From assembly GCA_958510875.1 (NCBI GenBank), contig OY294070.1, positions 558,001-622,000 on the forward strand: a DNA stretch of 64,000 nt, written 5' to 3'. The notes under the pieces are model-generated. The model searched no databases and was not told the DNA's origin. It saw only the letters and a list, made by a program, of their open reading frames with translations. Of this stretch, positions 1 through 11,525 are shown piece by piece (within the stretch, counting starts at the first letter, position 1; the number at the start of each line of letters is the position of its first letter). A program made the position numbers and the translations under genes. This DNA is from Endomychus coccineus (Eukaryota; Arthropoda; Insecta; Coleoptera; Endomychidae).

Positions 1-2570
1 AAATTACATAGGCTGCCTATGTAATCTATGACAGATATGAACAACGTTGTTTCCTTTTCAAATATAGTTGTTGATTGTTTATAGTAATGTTAATTAATAC
101 ATCGTGTACCTTATATACCTTAATGATTTTCGTTTCTGTCCATATTTATTATCTAGTTAATTCATTACCTTTTAAATATTTAAATACAGTATAGTAAAAT
201 TTTCTACAATACAAAAATAAAATTTTCTTTCTTCTTTCAAGTTTTTAGTTATAATTTTGCCCCAGAATGTGATTTCTGCAGGTTAATGATGAAAAATCCC
301 CCCAAGTAGGGCCCGCACCACATGTTTAGCCTAGGGGTCTACAGATCTTAAATACGGCCCTGTGTACCTGTGTGACAAAAGGTTGCAAAAATCTCAATGA
401 ATACGCAAGTATGTTGAAGAATTGAATTTCCTAAAGGCGTAACAATCTTCAATAGGGTTTCAGGCAAAAGTCTTGTGTAACAACATTGGATATCAAGAAC
501 CTGAGAAAATATCTTTAGAAATCGCATGAAAAGAAGATTGTATAAGTTCCAAAAAATCCAGGTATCTATCTAATTACCTCCCTGAACTAACCATTAGTTC
601 ATCAACAAGCAGTCACGTCAAAATAGTGCATAGGGGGATACGGAATCATTTGAGGGTATGTCCCGAATGAAGCGAATGGAATGAGTAAATTGATGAAAGT
701 AATAATTATGCTTTCACTTAAATATCAGATAATAAATTTGCCTCAGTTCGAAAGTGTAATTTTTCTTAATTAAAAATGTTTAAACGTAAACAACCTTATA
801 AGCTTATTCACGCCCACGTGGCGCAAAAGAAAAATGTACTGTAATTACTGGAAGACATAAATTCAAATTAGGAATTTGAAAGGACGTTTAAGCTTTTTCA
901 AGCTTATCCCTCATTAATATAATACTAATTGGCGTTCATATTTTAACAAAGTGAAGTTAAACTAAGCCACTTAGGGGCCTTGTTGGGTATTAGAATTTTC
1001 ATTTATTTTTTCGCTATGTAATCTTCTTATAGATACAGGTAGTTATAAAACCTTCCATTCTCGAAGGAGTGCAATTATTATTAGGTATAGTTGTATAAGT
1101 GATACCCATACTGAATTACATAGAAGTCTCCAATAAAATGCATATCTCCTTAAAGCGCCATTTTGTTTTGTAATATATTCAAGTATCAGAATTCCTCAAC
1201 AACATCAATAGAAGTTGCTACTTGTGTTCTCAAATTCCAAAAAATTCCAAAAAAAAAGGATGAGCATTCCAAATATCTACAAACCTATAACACTACTATC
1301 TGCGATCTCTGAAGTGAATGATAAAACAATCAACAACGACTATCCCTATATGTTCTTCACATTCTATATACTGAGACTCGATAAGGAGTTATCTCCTCCT
1401 GTATCAGAGCCAATGACCTATCGGTCCCCAGAATTACAGCTTAAAATTATTCCAAAAACATTATTAACTGGACATGGGACTCAACATCCTACCGACTACG
1501 CCAGTTACATCTTGCGACTGACAAACAATTTTTGCAAGAATGATTCATTAATAATACGAATAACGTCAGTTGATATATGTACATTTACACAAGGCAAAGT
1601 AGTACAATAGAATGAACTCTTATTATCATAGTGACTATATATTATAGGTGTCAGCTTTATATATCTATCTTGATGTCCTTAATAATCACATGACTATTTT
1701 AATCCATCGGACCGTCAATGCATGGTAGCCCAGCTGTAACATCAGATCGCTCATTTCCGGCTATCGAAATCAGGAGTTCAGGATGCGTTCTTGGTTGGGA
1801 GTATACTACGTCATGGGACAAATGGAACAGTGATACGTTCTATGAATTCCAGCCACATAGGTACTAGAATGCTAAAAACGTTTTTTCAATGTTAATCGTA
1901 TGCTAGTAGTAATAGCGGTGCCAACTTCGTCCTTAATGATTTCACAAGCTCATCCACTACTCAACTTATACTACTCTTTTTGTGTTTATTGAATGTGTGA
2001 AGAAAACCAAAGTACCTAGTTCTGCTTGCATCGAATTCAAATTGAATCATAAATAAATACATAAAATATATATTTTGGTGTTAAATGAATGGCAATTTTC
2101 AGAATTTACTAGATCGATTATCGGAATAAAACTGATAGACTTGGATGAAATTTGGGAAACTTGATTTCCTTCTTCAAGACAATATTATTAATCTATATTG
2201 TGATGTTAAACAGAGCTTTATCATTTATGGCAATCAATACTCAAAATACCTGATTATCATGATCTTCAAGTCAATGCACGATTTCCAAATCTACCTGTCT
2301 TAATCTCAACACCACTACTTCGGTAGAATGAACATATAACACATATCAACCAATATTCAAGTGGAATCTATGTTTTGGAGCCATACAAGTTGGAAGATTA
2401 TTTTTTATATCAATCATCTTTGATCATGTGGACGCATATTTAATTTTATGTGGCTACTGTCGCATAATTATATATTAATGATATCAATATGGGTGAATTT
2501 TGTATAGCATATAAGGGGCAAACATTTATTTGTATTAAATTTGCGGTTGTGAGTATTAAAATTTCTGTTG
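1..2570. other. Unassigned AT-rich DNA
   Basis: No gene, RNA gene or recognisable transposon was found. The longest open frame (1215-1610, plus strand, 131 codons) has no domain I recognise, no Kozak-like or splice context that stands out, and a length expected by chance in AT-rich DNA. Confidence 0.5.
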
Positions 2571-2574
2571 TAAC

Positions 2575-3110
2575 TTGAGGTTATTGCACGAGCACATCAA
2601 AATAATAAACATTACTTCACTGCCTTATATACTACAGTTTCTTCAAACAATGCTCATTAACAATAACATGAAATTATTTCCTTCTGGTGTTGGCTCTTCC
2701 TCATAGCCACTGATTTTTCCGCAATCTGTTAAAATGGAATATACTTGGTTTGACAAAGATAGCGTGGCTGTTATTCAGGGAAGTTATTGGAGTGAATTGA
2801 CTGTAAAAATAACCAAGTATGGCGAGATTTCTTTTTTTGATCGAACAGCGTTTATAAAGAATTCGGATTGTTGTTGTTTGGCGTTTCCACCATTTTGTCT
2901 ATGAATATTTTGGTTCAGTTTCATTTCTTTATAGCACATCGAAATAATAGATGTTAACACACCGCCTTAAACACTGTGATCACTTCGAACATTGCATATT
3001 ACCATTAACACAAAATAAATGATTCACTTTATCTCTTTGCCCATGTTTCTGGTGTTGGTTTATATAACCTTTTTTCACATTGTCACTGATTCTTTCGTTG
3101 AACTAGCATC
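2575..3110 (-). repeat. Diverged direct repeat, about 350 bp apart, beside a Tc1-like relic
   Basis: Two stretches, about 2582-2720 and 2936-3095, resemble each other in the same orientation. Shared landmarks are GCACATCRAAATAATA, a CACYGCCTTA block, TCTGGTGTTGG and CACTGATT. The second copy runs into the transposase C-terminal fragment at 3083-3196, so the pair may be two copies of the same transposon 3' region, one inserted next to the other or tandemly duplicated. The assignment of the first copy to the transposon is inference. Confidence 0.4.
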
Positions 3111-3196
3111 TGCACCAACATTATCTCTGCAGTTTTTTCAACTATACTCCATATGTGTTCAATGGGATTGAGAATCCATTTGTAAGGTGGTAGACG
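3083..3196 (-). pseudogene. Tc1/IS630-mariner type transposase relic (C-terminal DDE fragment)
   Basis: The minus strand encodes about 37 residues beginning RLPPYKWILNPIEHIW and ending at a stop codon at 3083. In Tc1-like transposases the block LPPYxxxLNPIExxW carries the third acidic residue of the DDE catalytic triad, so the glutamate in NPIE is the catalytic position. The frame just upstream has a stop (codon TAA in the run before GRLPPY), and I could not find the first two acidic residues, so this is a broken remnant and not a working gene. It sits at the end of a diverged direct repeat that probably belongs to the same element. The short motif is distinctive, but the fragment is too small to place in a named DDxE/DDxD family. 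Confidence 0.55.
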
Positions 3197-3199
3197 ACC

Positions 3200-5610
3200 A
3201 TTTTTTTAGTTCACACACAGATATTGTATTTTGCCGGATGCGCCGGTCTCTTCTAAATAAGATTTGGAATTCCACAGTCCCAGACGCTAACATTGCAGCG
3301 AGTCACAAACCAATCTTAACGATTGAAAAATGGAAGCTATTCACGATAACGCATGATCTCTGGCGATTATGTATATATAATAGCCGGGATAATCCAATGT
3401 ACAAGCTACTTTTATTTCTAAATACATGTAAACTAACAAGGAATATGTAATTGCATAAAAACGGCCACTTATCCAAGAATGTTCTTCCAAAATGAATGAT
3501 GAATTACAGTTTGAATTATAATGGTGAGCAATTCCAATTATAAAATCCCTATTTGGATCATCCCGTAAACCCCGGATGACGAAACAAATTAAAACTACGT
3601 ATATATTAATTACAATCAAATTCGCTTACAACGTGCAGCCTAGCTATGTATGTAGAGACTAATTCTGTAGCAAAAAACATCCGTCTAATAAACTGGTGCT
3701 GCTTCATAAAGGAATGTTCATAATTATTGTTATTCAAAGAAGAATAATAACAGTACGTGATATACTATCTGCCGTCATCTAGTTTAGTGTAACGCCGTTT
3801 GAAACGGAAGCATTTGATGTATGATAGTTCAAAGCGAAAGCAGGAAATAAGTTAATAAAGGAAAAAGCACTTCATACAGCTCCGCCCGAGAACTAAAATA
3901 ATTAAAATACTCAAATATACACTAAGCTGTACAACCTCAGATTCGTGAAAGCAATATTTACGCTCAAATAAATTCGAATCTTTCTAGCAAAGGGTTTAAA
4001 GTACACAAAAATTATAATATCGAAGATTACGATTAAAATGCTGCCCGTAATATTTACCATGAATGATATTTCATGCTTTATTAAATGCGCAAGTTTCATT
4101 AAATGCTCGGCGAGATATAACAAGTGCCTTTCAAACTGAACTTTTGCGAAACTTCTGCATCTGAAGTTTTATAAATCGTCCCTACTTATTTTCCGCATAA
4201 TTAAACCACGCCTCGACTATTATCAGTTGCAATTAATATTAGTAATACACCTCTGTTTCTAAATCATTTACATTCAACCATTGATGTGATGAAAGCTACT
4301 TAGGATTAACAGCTTTATTCTATATCTTCAGGCATCAGCGTCACGCTTCAACGAAGGAAGGTAGTATCGAATAGATGTTCAAAAGATATACAGGATGTTC
4401 ATTGGCCAATACTTCAGAAATAGCTTAAAGTAAAGTTTAGAGAAGGAGGTTAATTACTGAAAGTTTTGCTTCTCCCCTGAATATCTTTGCTGAAGTATTT
4501 CCTCGATCTTCTCAACACGTATGTGAAACGAGAGACATCATATAGTGGAGTTGCTTTTTCCCAAACAGGAGTTACTCCACCTTTTGTGTCAGATGGACTT
4601 TATTGAATTCTCGCAACGAGCAATAACTCAATCGGTTCAATGAGTTCAACTTGAAATTCATTAAACATAATGGCAGTATCGCTTTATGGCTATTTTAATA
4701 AAAATGCAAATATAATCAGATTATTTGTTTACGAATTGTTTCCCATTTCATGAAATTCAAAAGCATCTACGTTGTACCGCTTCTAAGGGTATTGCATTAT
4801 TCCGGTTCACTAAATAAAAATCAAATCGAATTATCAACGTGAAATACGAACCCCGCTCGCATAAACTTGGAAAGTTCTCAACGTTCAGACGTTTCAAATG
4901 ACAATTTTGATGGAACTGTATTATCACTAATGATTAATAGTGATCCTTGACCCAGGTAATTGTAACACATTAATGGTTTAAGTATATGAATATGTATCAA
5001 GACGCCACAGCATAGCAATCTGCTCCTCATAATCGAAGTCATCTCATGCAATTTTCGAATAAAAAACTAAAACCAAATTATAATAGGCTCAAGTATCCAC
5101 TTTCGCACCAGATGTTGGAGATTTATGAGGTACTAGGGAAAGGTTGTCTGACCAGAAATATTGTTATTTCAGCATTCTACCTAAAATACGCTTTTAACAT
5201 TATAAAGACGCATGTAGAAAATTGCAGGGGTGTTAATTAATTGAATTAATGCAAATTTTACTAAATAATTGAACGTCTGTTTTGCTCTGACTCACAGACT
5301 TGAAGTCACGTTTCATGTGAAGCATCTCCAGGATAGATATTTTATAGTAATTGATTTCTTAAGCTTAAATATTAACTTTTTTGTAATCTAATTGATGGTT
5401 ATAATCAGAATAATCTTTAGCAAGGGCTGTGGAATTTTCTAAGTATCTGAGTACTATATGACCCTTGCTGTTTTGAAATCGGCAAACAGAATGCATTGCC
5501 AGGATCTTAACCACCTAGGCCATAACCGACGATGCAGATTGAATATTGAATTCTGTATATCAATAGTTAATTCGATCGTCGATAAGAGCATATATAGCTA
5601 TATGGTAGGG
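3200..5610. other. Unassigned AT-rich DNA
   Basis: I see no supported gene or transposon. Open frames at 3187-3450, 3341-3619, 3911-4123 and 5046-5240 are short and without recognisable motifs, and the overlapping opposite-strand frames at 3.2-3.6 kb argue against coding. Confidence 0.45.
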
Positions 5611-5611
5611 G

Positions 5612-6400
5612 AGGGTATTCATCATCATCATCAGTGGTACAACTGTATTAGTCCTCTACCAGGATATCCGGTTCCATTTCCGGTCTGTGTTGGCGATTGA
5701 CATCCGGTGTTTATAATTAGTTTTATCAGGTAGATAGTGATATCTGGTTGGTTATGTTGTATATACAGGTTGTTTGTAAGAGGTGTTAACCAACCAGACC
5801 TGTCTGTGCATATAGTTTTTTCGCAGGTTTTCCATGGCGCAAGTCGATATTGCGTAGACTTCCGTCTGAAAAGTCATGCAGTGACCTTCGACCTTTTTAT
5901 GTACACTCCCGTCCAGAAGCCTGACCTAGCTTGGACCCGTCTGGGAACCATACGAGCCCACCTGGGGGCAGTGGGGCGAGAGCTTCGTTGCTTCTGTCTC
6001 ATCACTAGTATGGGGCATTCAGAGATTGCCTCACTCAAAATCGTTGAGTGTCCACGAGAGTACTGCATTTTGGTTCAGTGACCTGGGCCTCTCAACCCGT
6101 ATGCCTTTCTCGTGGCTTCAGCTTTTATATATAAGTTCAGATGTGGTAATTCGGCGGAAGCTTCAAGGGTTCTAGTCTAAGCTGACCTCAAGCCACTCAA
6201 TATCCCTACGCATGCAAGCCGCTGCAGTCGGTCCAAGAGGCGCTGGGGACATTCCAGTCCTTGTCCTTGACCACCACACGACCGTAGCATAGGTGACCAC
6301 AGACATGATAACAGCGGTATAGATTCAATGAAGAATCTTTGTCTGTAATTCCCACGTGGTTCTAAAAGTTCTCTTGCATGCTCAAAAGGACGCATAGGTT
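5612..6400 (-). pseudogene. Non-LTR retrotransposon relic, RT C-terminus to RNase H region
   Basis: Read on the minus strand in several shifted frames, the segment follows the order seen in RNase H-bearing LINEs. First comes a VVWW-like block and LDRLQRLACVGI (about 6200-6290), which match the connection between the reverse transcriptase thumb and RNase H. Then come a degraded DGSK block near 5930-5950, GVYIKRSK, and FQTEVYAISTCAMENLRK near 5830-5870, matching the first RNase H aspartate and the region of its glutamate. The block is richer in GC than its surroundings, as expected of transferred or younger transposon sequence. Several frameshifts and stops mean it is dead. Its left end runs into a short ATG/GAT repeat at 5612-5630 (minus-strand GATGATGATGAT), which could be the 3' tail. 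The same stretch of a related element lies at 62.2-62.6 kb. Confidence 0.6.
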
Positions 6401-7310
6401 AGTTTAGAGTGTAGGAGTGCAGAAACTTCAGCGAGTCTTTGAGTTACAGAGCCTTGCCAGAGACAATTTATTTTCTGTTTCGCTACGGTGAACCATTAGA
6501 TAGTATGACGTCAGCAACGTCAACAGCTTTGTCAATCTTTTGTTTCGAATTCATCCATCAACTCGATCACAATCCGTAGGACTAATTGAACATCTACTGT
6601 CGAAATATGTTTCGAACGAATGGGGTAATTCGTGCCGTTCTGACAGTGAACCGTAATCTTATTGAGCCAAATATATATATAATGCGTCTTTCGTACTCTA
6701 TTTAATAATGTAGATGATGAATGTAGAGCGCGCCACCGTCTTTAGCGTAATGTCGCCATATATTTGGAAATTAGTAGAGTAATCTTGTTCGTGTATTTGC
6801 TTCCATGAATTCAAAATAAATTACTTACAGTCAAGGGCAAGGCAGGTGACTCGAAGGAAACGTAAATGAAATTAATGAAATATATTGTCGTTCCAGTGCT
6901 CGAGCAACCTCTGAACTTTGTTTAGCGCAGATTTGAGCGCTGTTTGTGCCATTTACTACCGTACCATTATAAATATATTAACCTCATTATTTTACAAAAT
7001 TCGTAGAAGCAAGTTTCATTAGGTAATCGTCCATAAATAGGCAAGTGAATCAGTGGATATCTGCAGTAAGTTGTAAAACAATGTTGCTTGGAATTCTTGT
7101 TTTGGTTTCGCGACATTGTATGTATTCGGAAAGCGGTGATTTTAATAAGAAATATGAGTAGGTAGTGATGAATATAGCGATAACAACACCGAGTTCGAAG
7201 ATACAAATCCCAGGCTATATTGGTGGAGAAACAATCATTAGTTAAAAGTATTAAAGAGGCGGATCTAGTTTGTGGAAACAAAACATCAAGAAATGTAGCC
7301 TAAATTCAGA
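6400..7310. other. Unassigned AT-rich DNA
   Basis: No gene or repeat recognised. The 104-codon minus-strand frame at 6967-7281 shows no known domain. Confidence 0.45.
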
Positions 7311-7316
7311 TGAAGC

Positions 7317-7800
7317 TTACAGTTTTGGATCTGAAAATCTAGTTATGGTTTTCATTCGTGTTTTTTTTAACCATGTCCACACGAGAGGGAAACCTCTGGT
7401 ACAGGTATAGGTATATGATATAGGAGCTCTACATGAGAAAGCGGTATGATGTAGTGGCAGATCGTTTGTATGGAACAGAAACAAAGTTGCCACCAAGAAA
7501 GATCCCTGTGGAGCACCGTCATTGATGGCCATTGTATCGGAGGACACTCCGTTAAACACCACATGGAGTGATGTATCTGAGACAAAACTCGATAGTGGGT
7601 GACAAATTTGAGGCGGAAGTTTCCCAAGGGTTTGGACTCGGTCAAATGCTTTGAAGACATCCAATGATACAGCTTCAATAGATTTCTGCCATACATATGT
7701 TACTCAGGCAAGCAGTCTCCTGTTAATATCTGCTGACAAAAGCCATATTACCGGTCATTCACAATTTTGTAGCTCTCTAGGTATTTGATCCAACACGGGT
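7317..7800 (-). pseudogene. Non-LTR retrotransposon reverse transcriptase relic
   Basis: The minus strand encodes pieces of the reverse transcriptase palm in two overlapping frames. SLDVFKAFDRV corresponds to motif A with its catalytic aspartate. SFVSDTSLHVVFNGVSSDT and AINDGAPQGSF followed by TLFLFHTNDLPLH correspond to motif B and the region after it (usually GVPQGSVLxPTLFLLxxNDL). Upstream residues resembling NDRYGF are split by stops. The YADD box that should follow is not recognisable; the frame degenerates after HTNDLPLH. The wording of the motifs is typical of insect LINEs, but clade assignment needs a search. Confidence 0.65.
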
Positions 7801-8600
7801 TCCCCAAAAAGGGCCAATAAGTCACCTAGAAAAGACATAATACTACGTGTTAATCTTGCACGTAATCCTCCAAAAGTTCAGTACTTACTACAAGGGATTA
7901 CCAGAATATTCTCAGCTGGTACATCTCACCCAGACGTATTAAGAACTGCTCAACAACTATTTCATCAACACACATTGTGTTGAATGACCACTCTTGAACT
8001 TGCCTCATGGGAGAGTATTCATAGAATTATGACTGATAAATGTTGTAGTCTTTGAAATGATCTTGTCGTTCCAACGTGCATGTTGGAAATAAAACCTAAT
8101 TACCGAAGGACTCGATCGTTTCATTATGACCTAAATTCCAACAATAACATTTATTTTCATATGGATTGACAAGAAGATTGGATGACTTCCTCATAGTTGA
8201 GCACCCCATGGACGAATTCGAAACTATCAAATCCTTTTAAATTACAAATTTCGAATGTTCTTTGCATTAAAACTCCGACTTGTATATCGGAGAACATTTC
8301 AATTTGTTGAGCTAGCATTTGTTTCCAAACGTATAATAATTATAAAAGTTTCGTCATTTACGAGGTCGGTACAGAGGCAAGTTTTGACCTTTCAATACAT
8401 ACGCCACCGAATAAAAACAGTGAAATAAGTTAAAACAATCTGGAAATAATTTGTAGCAGGACCACAGCTTCATTAAACGTGACGTTAAGTAAACAGAAAT
8501 GGTAATTAGTATACAAAATAGTTTCCCAACAAATTGGACAGCGATAAAGTTTTTCTAGCCAGATCGATCGGTAACGTTCCAAACTTATAGTTTCGATGGT
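7800..8600. other. Unassigned DNA
   Basis: No supported feature. A plus-strand frame around 7860-7980 is open for about 37 codons but has no motif I recognise. Confidence 0.4.
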
Positions 8601-8820
8601 CCTAAAACAAAATATGTTCTACACAAGAATAGCTACAATCACACAATAGACGCATCAAATGAGACATATAACGTGAAGATATGATCAAAGGTTCCCATCC
8701 ATTCTGGACCTTCGCTAAGGCAATTGGAAGAAATTTAACCCCCATCTCATTTCCTCCCCTAATCAAAGATTTTGGTAAATTAGCTTCCACACCCACAACA
8801 TTTCTACTGGTTTCCACAAG
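8600..8820 (-). repeat. Dispersed repeat carrying a segment related to the satellite monomer
   Basis: Read on the minus strand, about 8698-8752 matches the satellite monomer in the core AATTTCTxYCAATTGC, followed by GCGAAxGTCCA and ATGGGA, at roughly 80% identity over some 43 bases. The translated echo is the same (VKFLPIALAKVQN here, VKFLSIASAKVQN in the array). Identity falls away on both sides. It lies about 2.8 kb outside the array and in the opposite orientation. Confidence 0.5.
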
Positions 8821-9110
8821 GGGAGGTCCCTCCTATTGTCACTATCATCGATAACCATATACCTGAAATTGGTGGGTCGTGCCTAACATAATCCAAACTT
8901 TTGAGAAAAATCTCTACCACTCCACCGTTAGCTAACACATTGAAGGATTTTCTCTTGTGTAGTCAAAAGGAATAAAAAACTCTATCGATATTGAACCAAT
9001 TTCGGAAATTTTAATAACGTCATTCCTTCTCATCCCAAAATTCCAACAAAGAATGATATTCCAACACAAAGCTACATGAATAACTGGCTATTATTCGCCA
9101 ATATGAGATC
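8820..9110. other. Unassigned DNA
   Basis: No supported feature. Confidence 0.35.
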
Positions 9111-9124
9111 AATTTAATAACAAA

Positions 9125-9330
9125 TATTTGACCTGTTCTGGAGTACTGTTCATATGTTTGAAGTTAGACTCCCAAACATACGCTGAAGCTCTTGGATCCT
9201 ATCCACAAGAAATATATTCTATCGGACTGCGAAGTTGTGGAACTTTTTAGCTAGTTGGATCTTTCCCTATACCTATAACCTCCAACAATCAAGAAAAATT
9301 CGAATGTCTATCTATCCCCATCATAGGTTT
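9125..9330 (+). pseudogene. LINE reverse transcriptase C-terminal relic
   Basis: The plus strand reads VLEYCSYV, two stops, then TPKHTLKLLDPIHKK. This matches the conserved thumb-region block PVLEYCSxVWxxxPxxxLKLLDxIQKRAI of Jockey/CR1-group LINEs. The expected tryptophan codon is now a stop. A second fragment of the same block is at 45.4 kb. Confidence 0.55.
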
Positions 9331-9715
9331 CCGTCTCGTGAAGTCAATGTATAAAAAAAACATACGTGTCTTAGACATTCTTTTTTTTATTATAACTTCG
9401 GCCAGATTATACAAATTTAATATTAAGAAGCGTAAAGAAGATAAATTAGATCGAAAGGAAATCTGATCACAGTTATGAAAATGCCTGATCCAAGATTGGG
9501 GAAATTCATGTAACAACACTTTTTTATTGTCCGGTAGCTATAACATATCTTATAAGTTATCCTGTTATATTGTCCAGACATTCTAATATGTATAAGATAG
9601 TATTTTCAACTCTCACGAATAGCAAAATCGGCTATTGAGGAATGCGTTCGAGTTAGGAGAATCCCGCAGACGGGTATTGTGAAAGTCGGCAGTACAAGAA
9701 AGATACAAATGGAAT

Positions 9716-9717
<2 letters not shown>

Positions 9718-9760
<43 letters not shown>
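9718..9760. repeat. (CT)n microsatellite
   Basis: An uninterrupted run of about 21 CT dinucleotides. Flanks on either side show no gene. Confidence 0.95.
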
Positions 9761-9765
<5 letters not shown>

Positions 9766-11525
9766 TGACTCTAATGAATTAGTTGTTTTGTACTACGGTT
9801 AATTCATCGATAACTTTACGGAAAGGGACTTGCTCTGGGGCCGAAAAAAAAAGAAATGCATCCAAATGTTCCCACTGTAGACCTCAGATGATTGTAGATT
9901 CGAACACAGAGTAATAGTCTGTGATTGGAAGAGAGTGATATTGCGGTTTTTGCTTTCGTTTTACCGCCACTTCTAAGAAACTCTTCAAATCGCAACCTTT
10001 TGTCAGAAACCTGAGAGACCCGTTTGCCTTTGGGTTATTGTAATCTCAGTTCCTAATGAATTAAATTCCTTACTTGAATTAATTCAACTTCCAACAAATA
10101 CAGTATGTTCGTAAATACAATAGATTAATACTGTAACTTATAGTTTCAGTAAGGGGTTGAATAAACCCTCCGAACCATGATTTTATTATGAGTAGTGTGT
10201 AACTGATGAGCGTAATGCTGTAGACTTTTGATTGGTATCCGTATTCAAGAAATGAATCCAATAGCAAATTATTTCCTCACCAAACAAACTGATTTAGTAT
10301 TGGATTGATGGATGGATCTGTGAGACTCGATCAAATCTCACCTTTTTTATCCAATGTAGAAAGAGGAGATGAAATGCTCGCAAACTGAGAACATAATAAC
10401 CCTCCGATGGAACGTAGGACGCCATCAATGTTATTTACAGAGCAACGCATCGCTAATCGAAGATGAAAATGAGCATCCCATTAAATACTCAGATACACTT
10501 CTACAATTATCTTCTCATACTGAATCGAATTAGTAGAAGTTAGAAAGCTAATCAGGTAGTGACTCCACTCCGTCTTGACAATTACTCGTTATTTAATTCA
10601 TGTCATTTCTCAGCGAAGTTTAACGTTTGACACGCTATGCTTTATATCGATGTGTTCTCGGTGATTCTAAGAAGAATAGTTGGTAAACTTTTAAACTTAT
10701 TGATCAATGTTTATGTATCGTTTCCAGGACATTATGTCCGTCTAGGCTCATTTCCTAAATTTGAAAATTGGTAATCGCTTATCGGAAGTTGTATTTGCAG
10801 TTTATACCTGTTGAGCAGTGTAAGATTGAATAAATAGTATGTATACAATATTATGTATGCGTTCAACAATGAAGATTAAGTAACCGAAAAGGATTTCATT
10901 GAATTCCGGAGTGACCATACACAGCAGTCTTAGCCAACTGTCTTCCTCAAATCTATTGCGGATGAGCATAATATGTGACCAATCTGTTACGTGACATGCC
11001 GTCAGCACAACTGTTTCATGTCACGTTTCACGCTCGTCCCGGATTTTCAGACACAGCATCGGCATTTTAAAAACAACTTTCGAACTAAAGCAGTGGAAAT
11101 CGTTTGTAGATAGAGTGCTATGTATGGATTTTCTAATGTAGCTTCCGTATTAGACGTAAGCAAATGTGCTATTGAATTATTCCTGGTATGCGTGTAGATT
11201 ACAGATGTAGCTCTCGGCGATGAGGCCGTTCATTCGGCGACTCGTTGAGCCCTTGTTAGTTCTAACAGGGATAATTATATTTAGAGTTCATATCGCACTG
11301 ATTTACATGATGAACCTACTTCCTCAACACAAACAGTACAATAGAATCGGTAAGCAACCTACTGAATACTAGCCAAGTGAAAAGGCGAAGGTAACTATTG
11401 AGGGACTACTGAAAATAAACTGTAAAATCGAAGCAAGTATGGAAGAACGAATGTAGGACACTACACTGCAGTGTATGGAAACTTGTTTTCATGTACACTC
11501 ATTATAACTCTAGTATGTGATAATA
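9760..11525. other. Unassigned AT-rich DNA up to the satellite boundary
   Basis: No gene, transposon or RNA gene recognised. Short open frames at 10079-10267 and 10802-11008 have no motifs. Confidence 0.45.

Noticed and set aside
1215..1610. 131-codon open frame as a gene
   Set aside because: No recognisable domain, AT-rich composition, and no splice or start context that separates it from chance.
10205..10235. ACTGATGAGCG as a ribozyme core
   Set aside because: No following GAAA or stem II.
11205..11250. Hammerhead-like GCGATGAGGCCG with CGGCGACTC
   Set aside because: Stem II is good but the core has several changes, including loss of the GAAA box, and stems I and III cannot be drawn.
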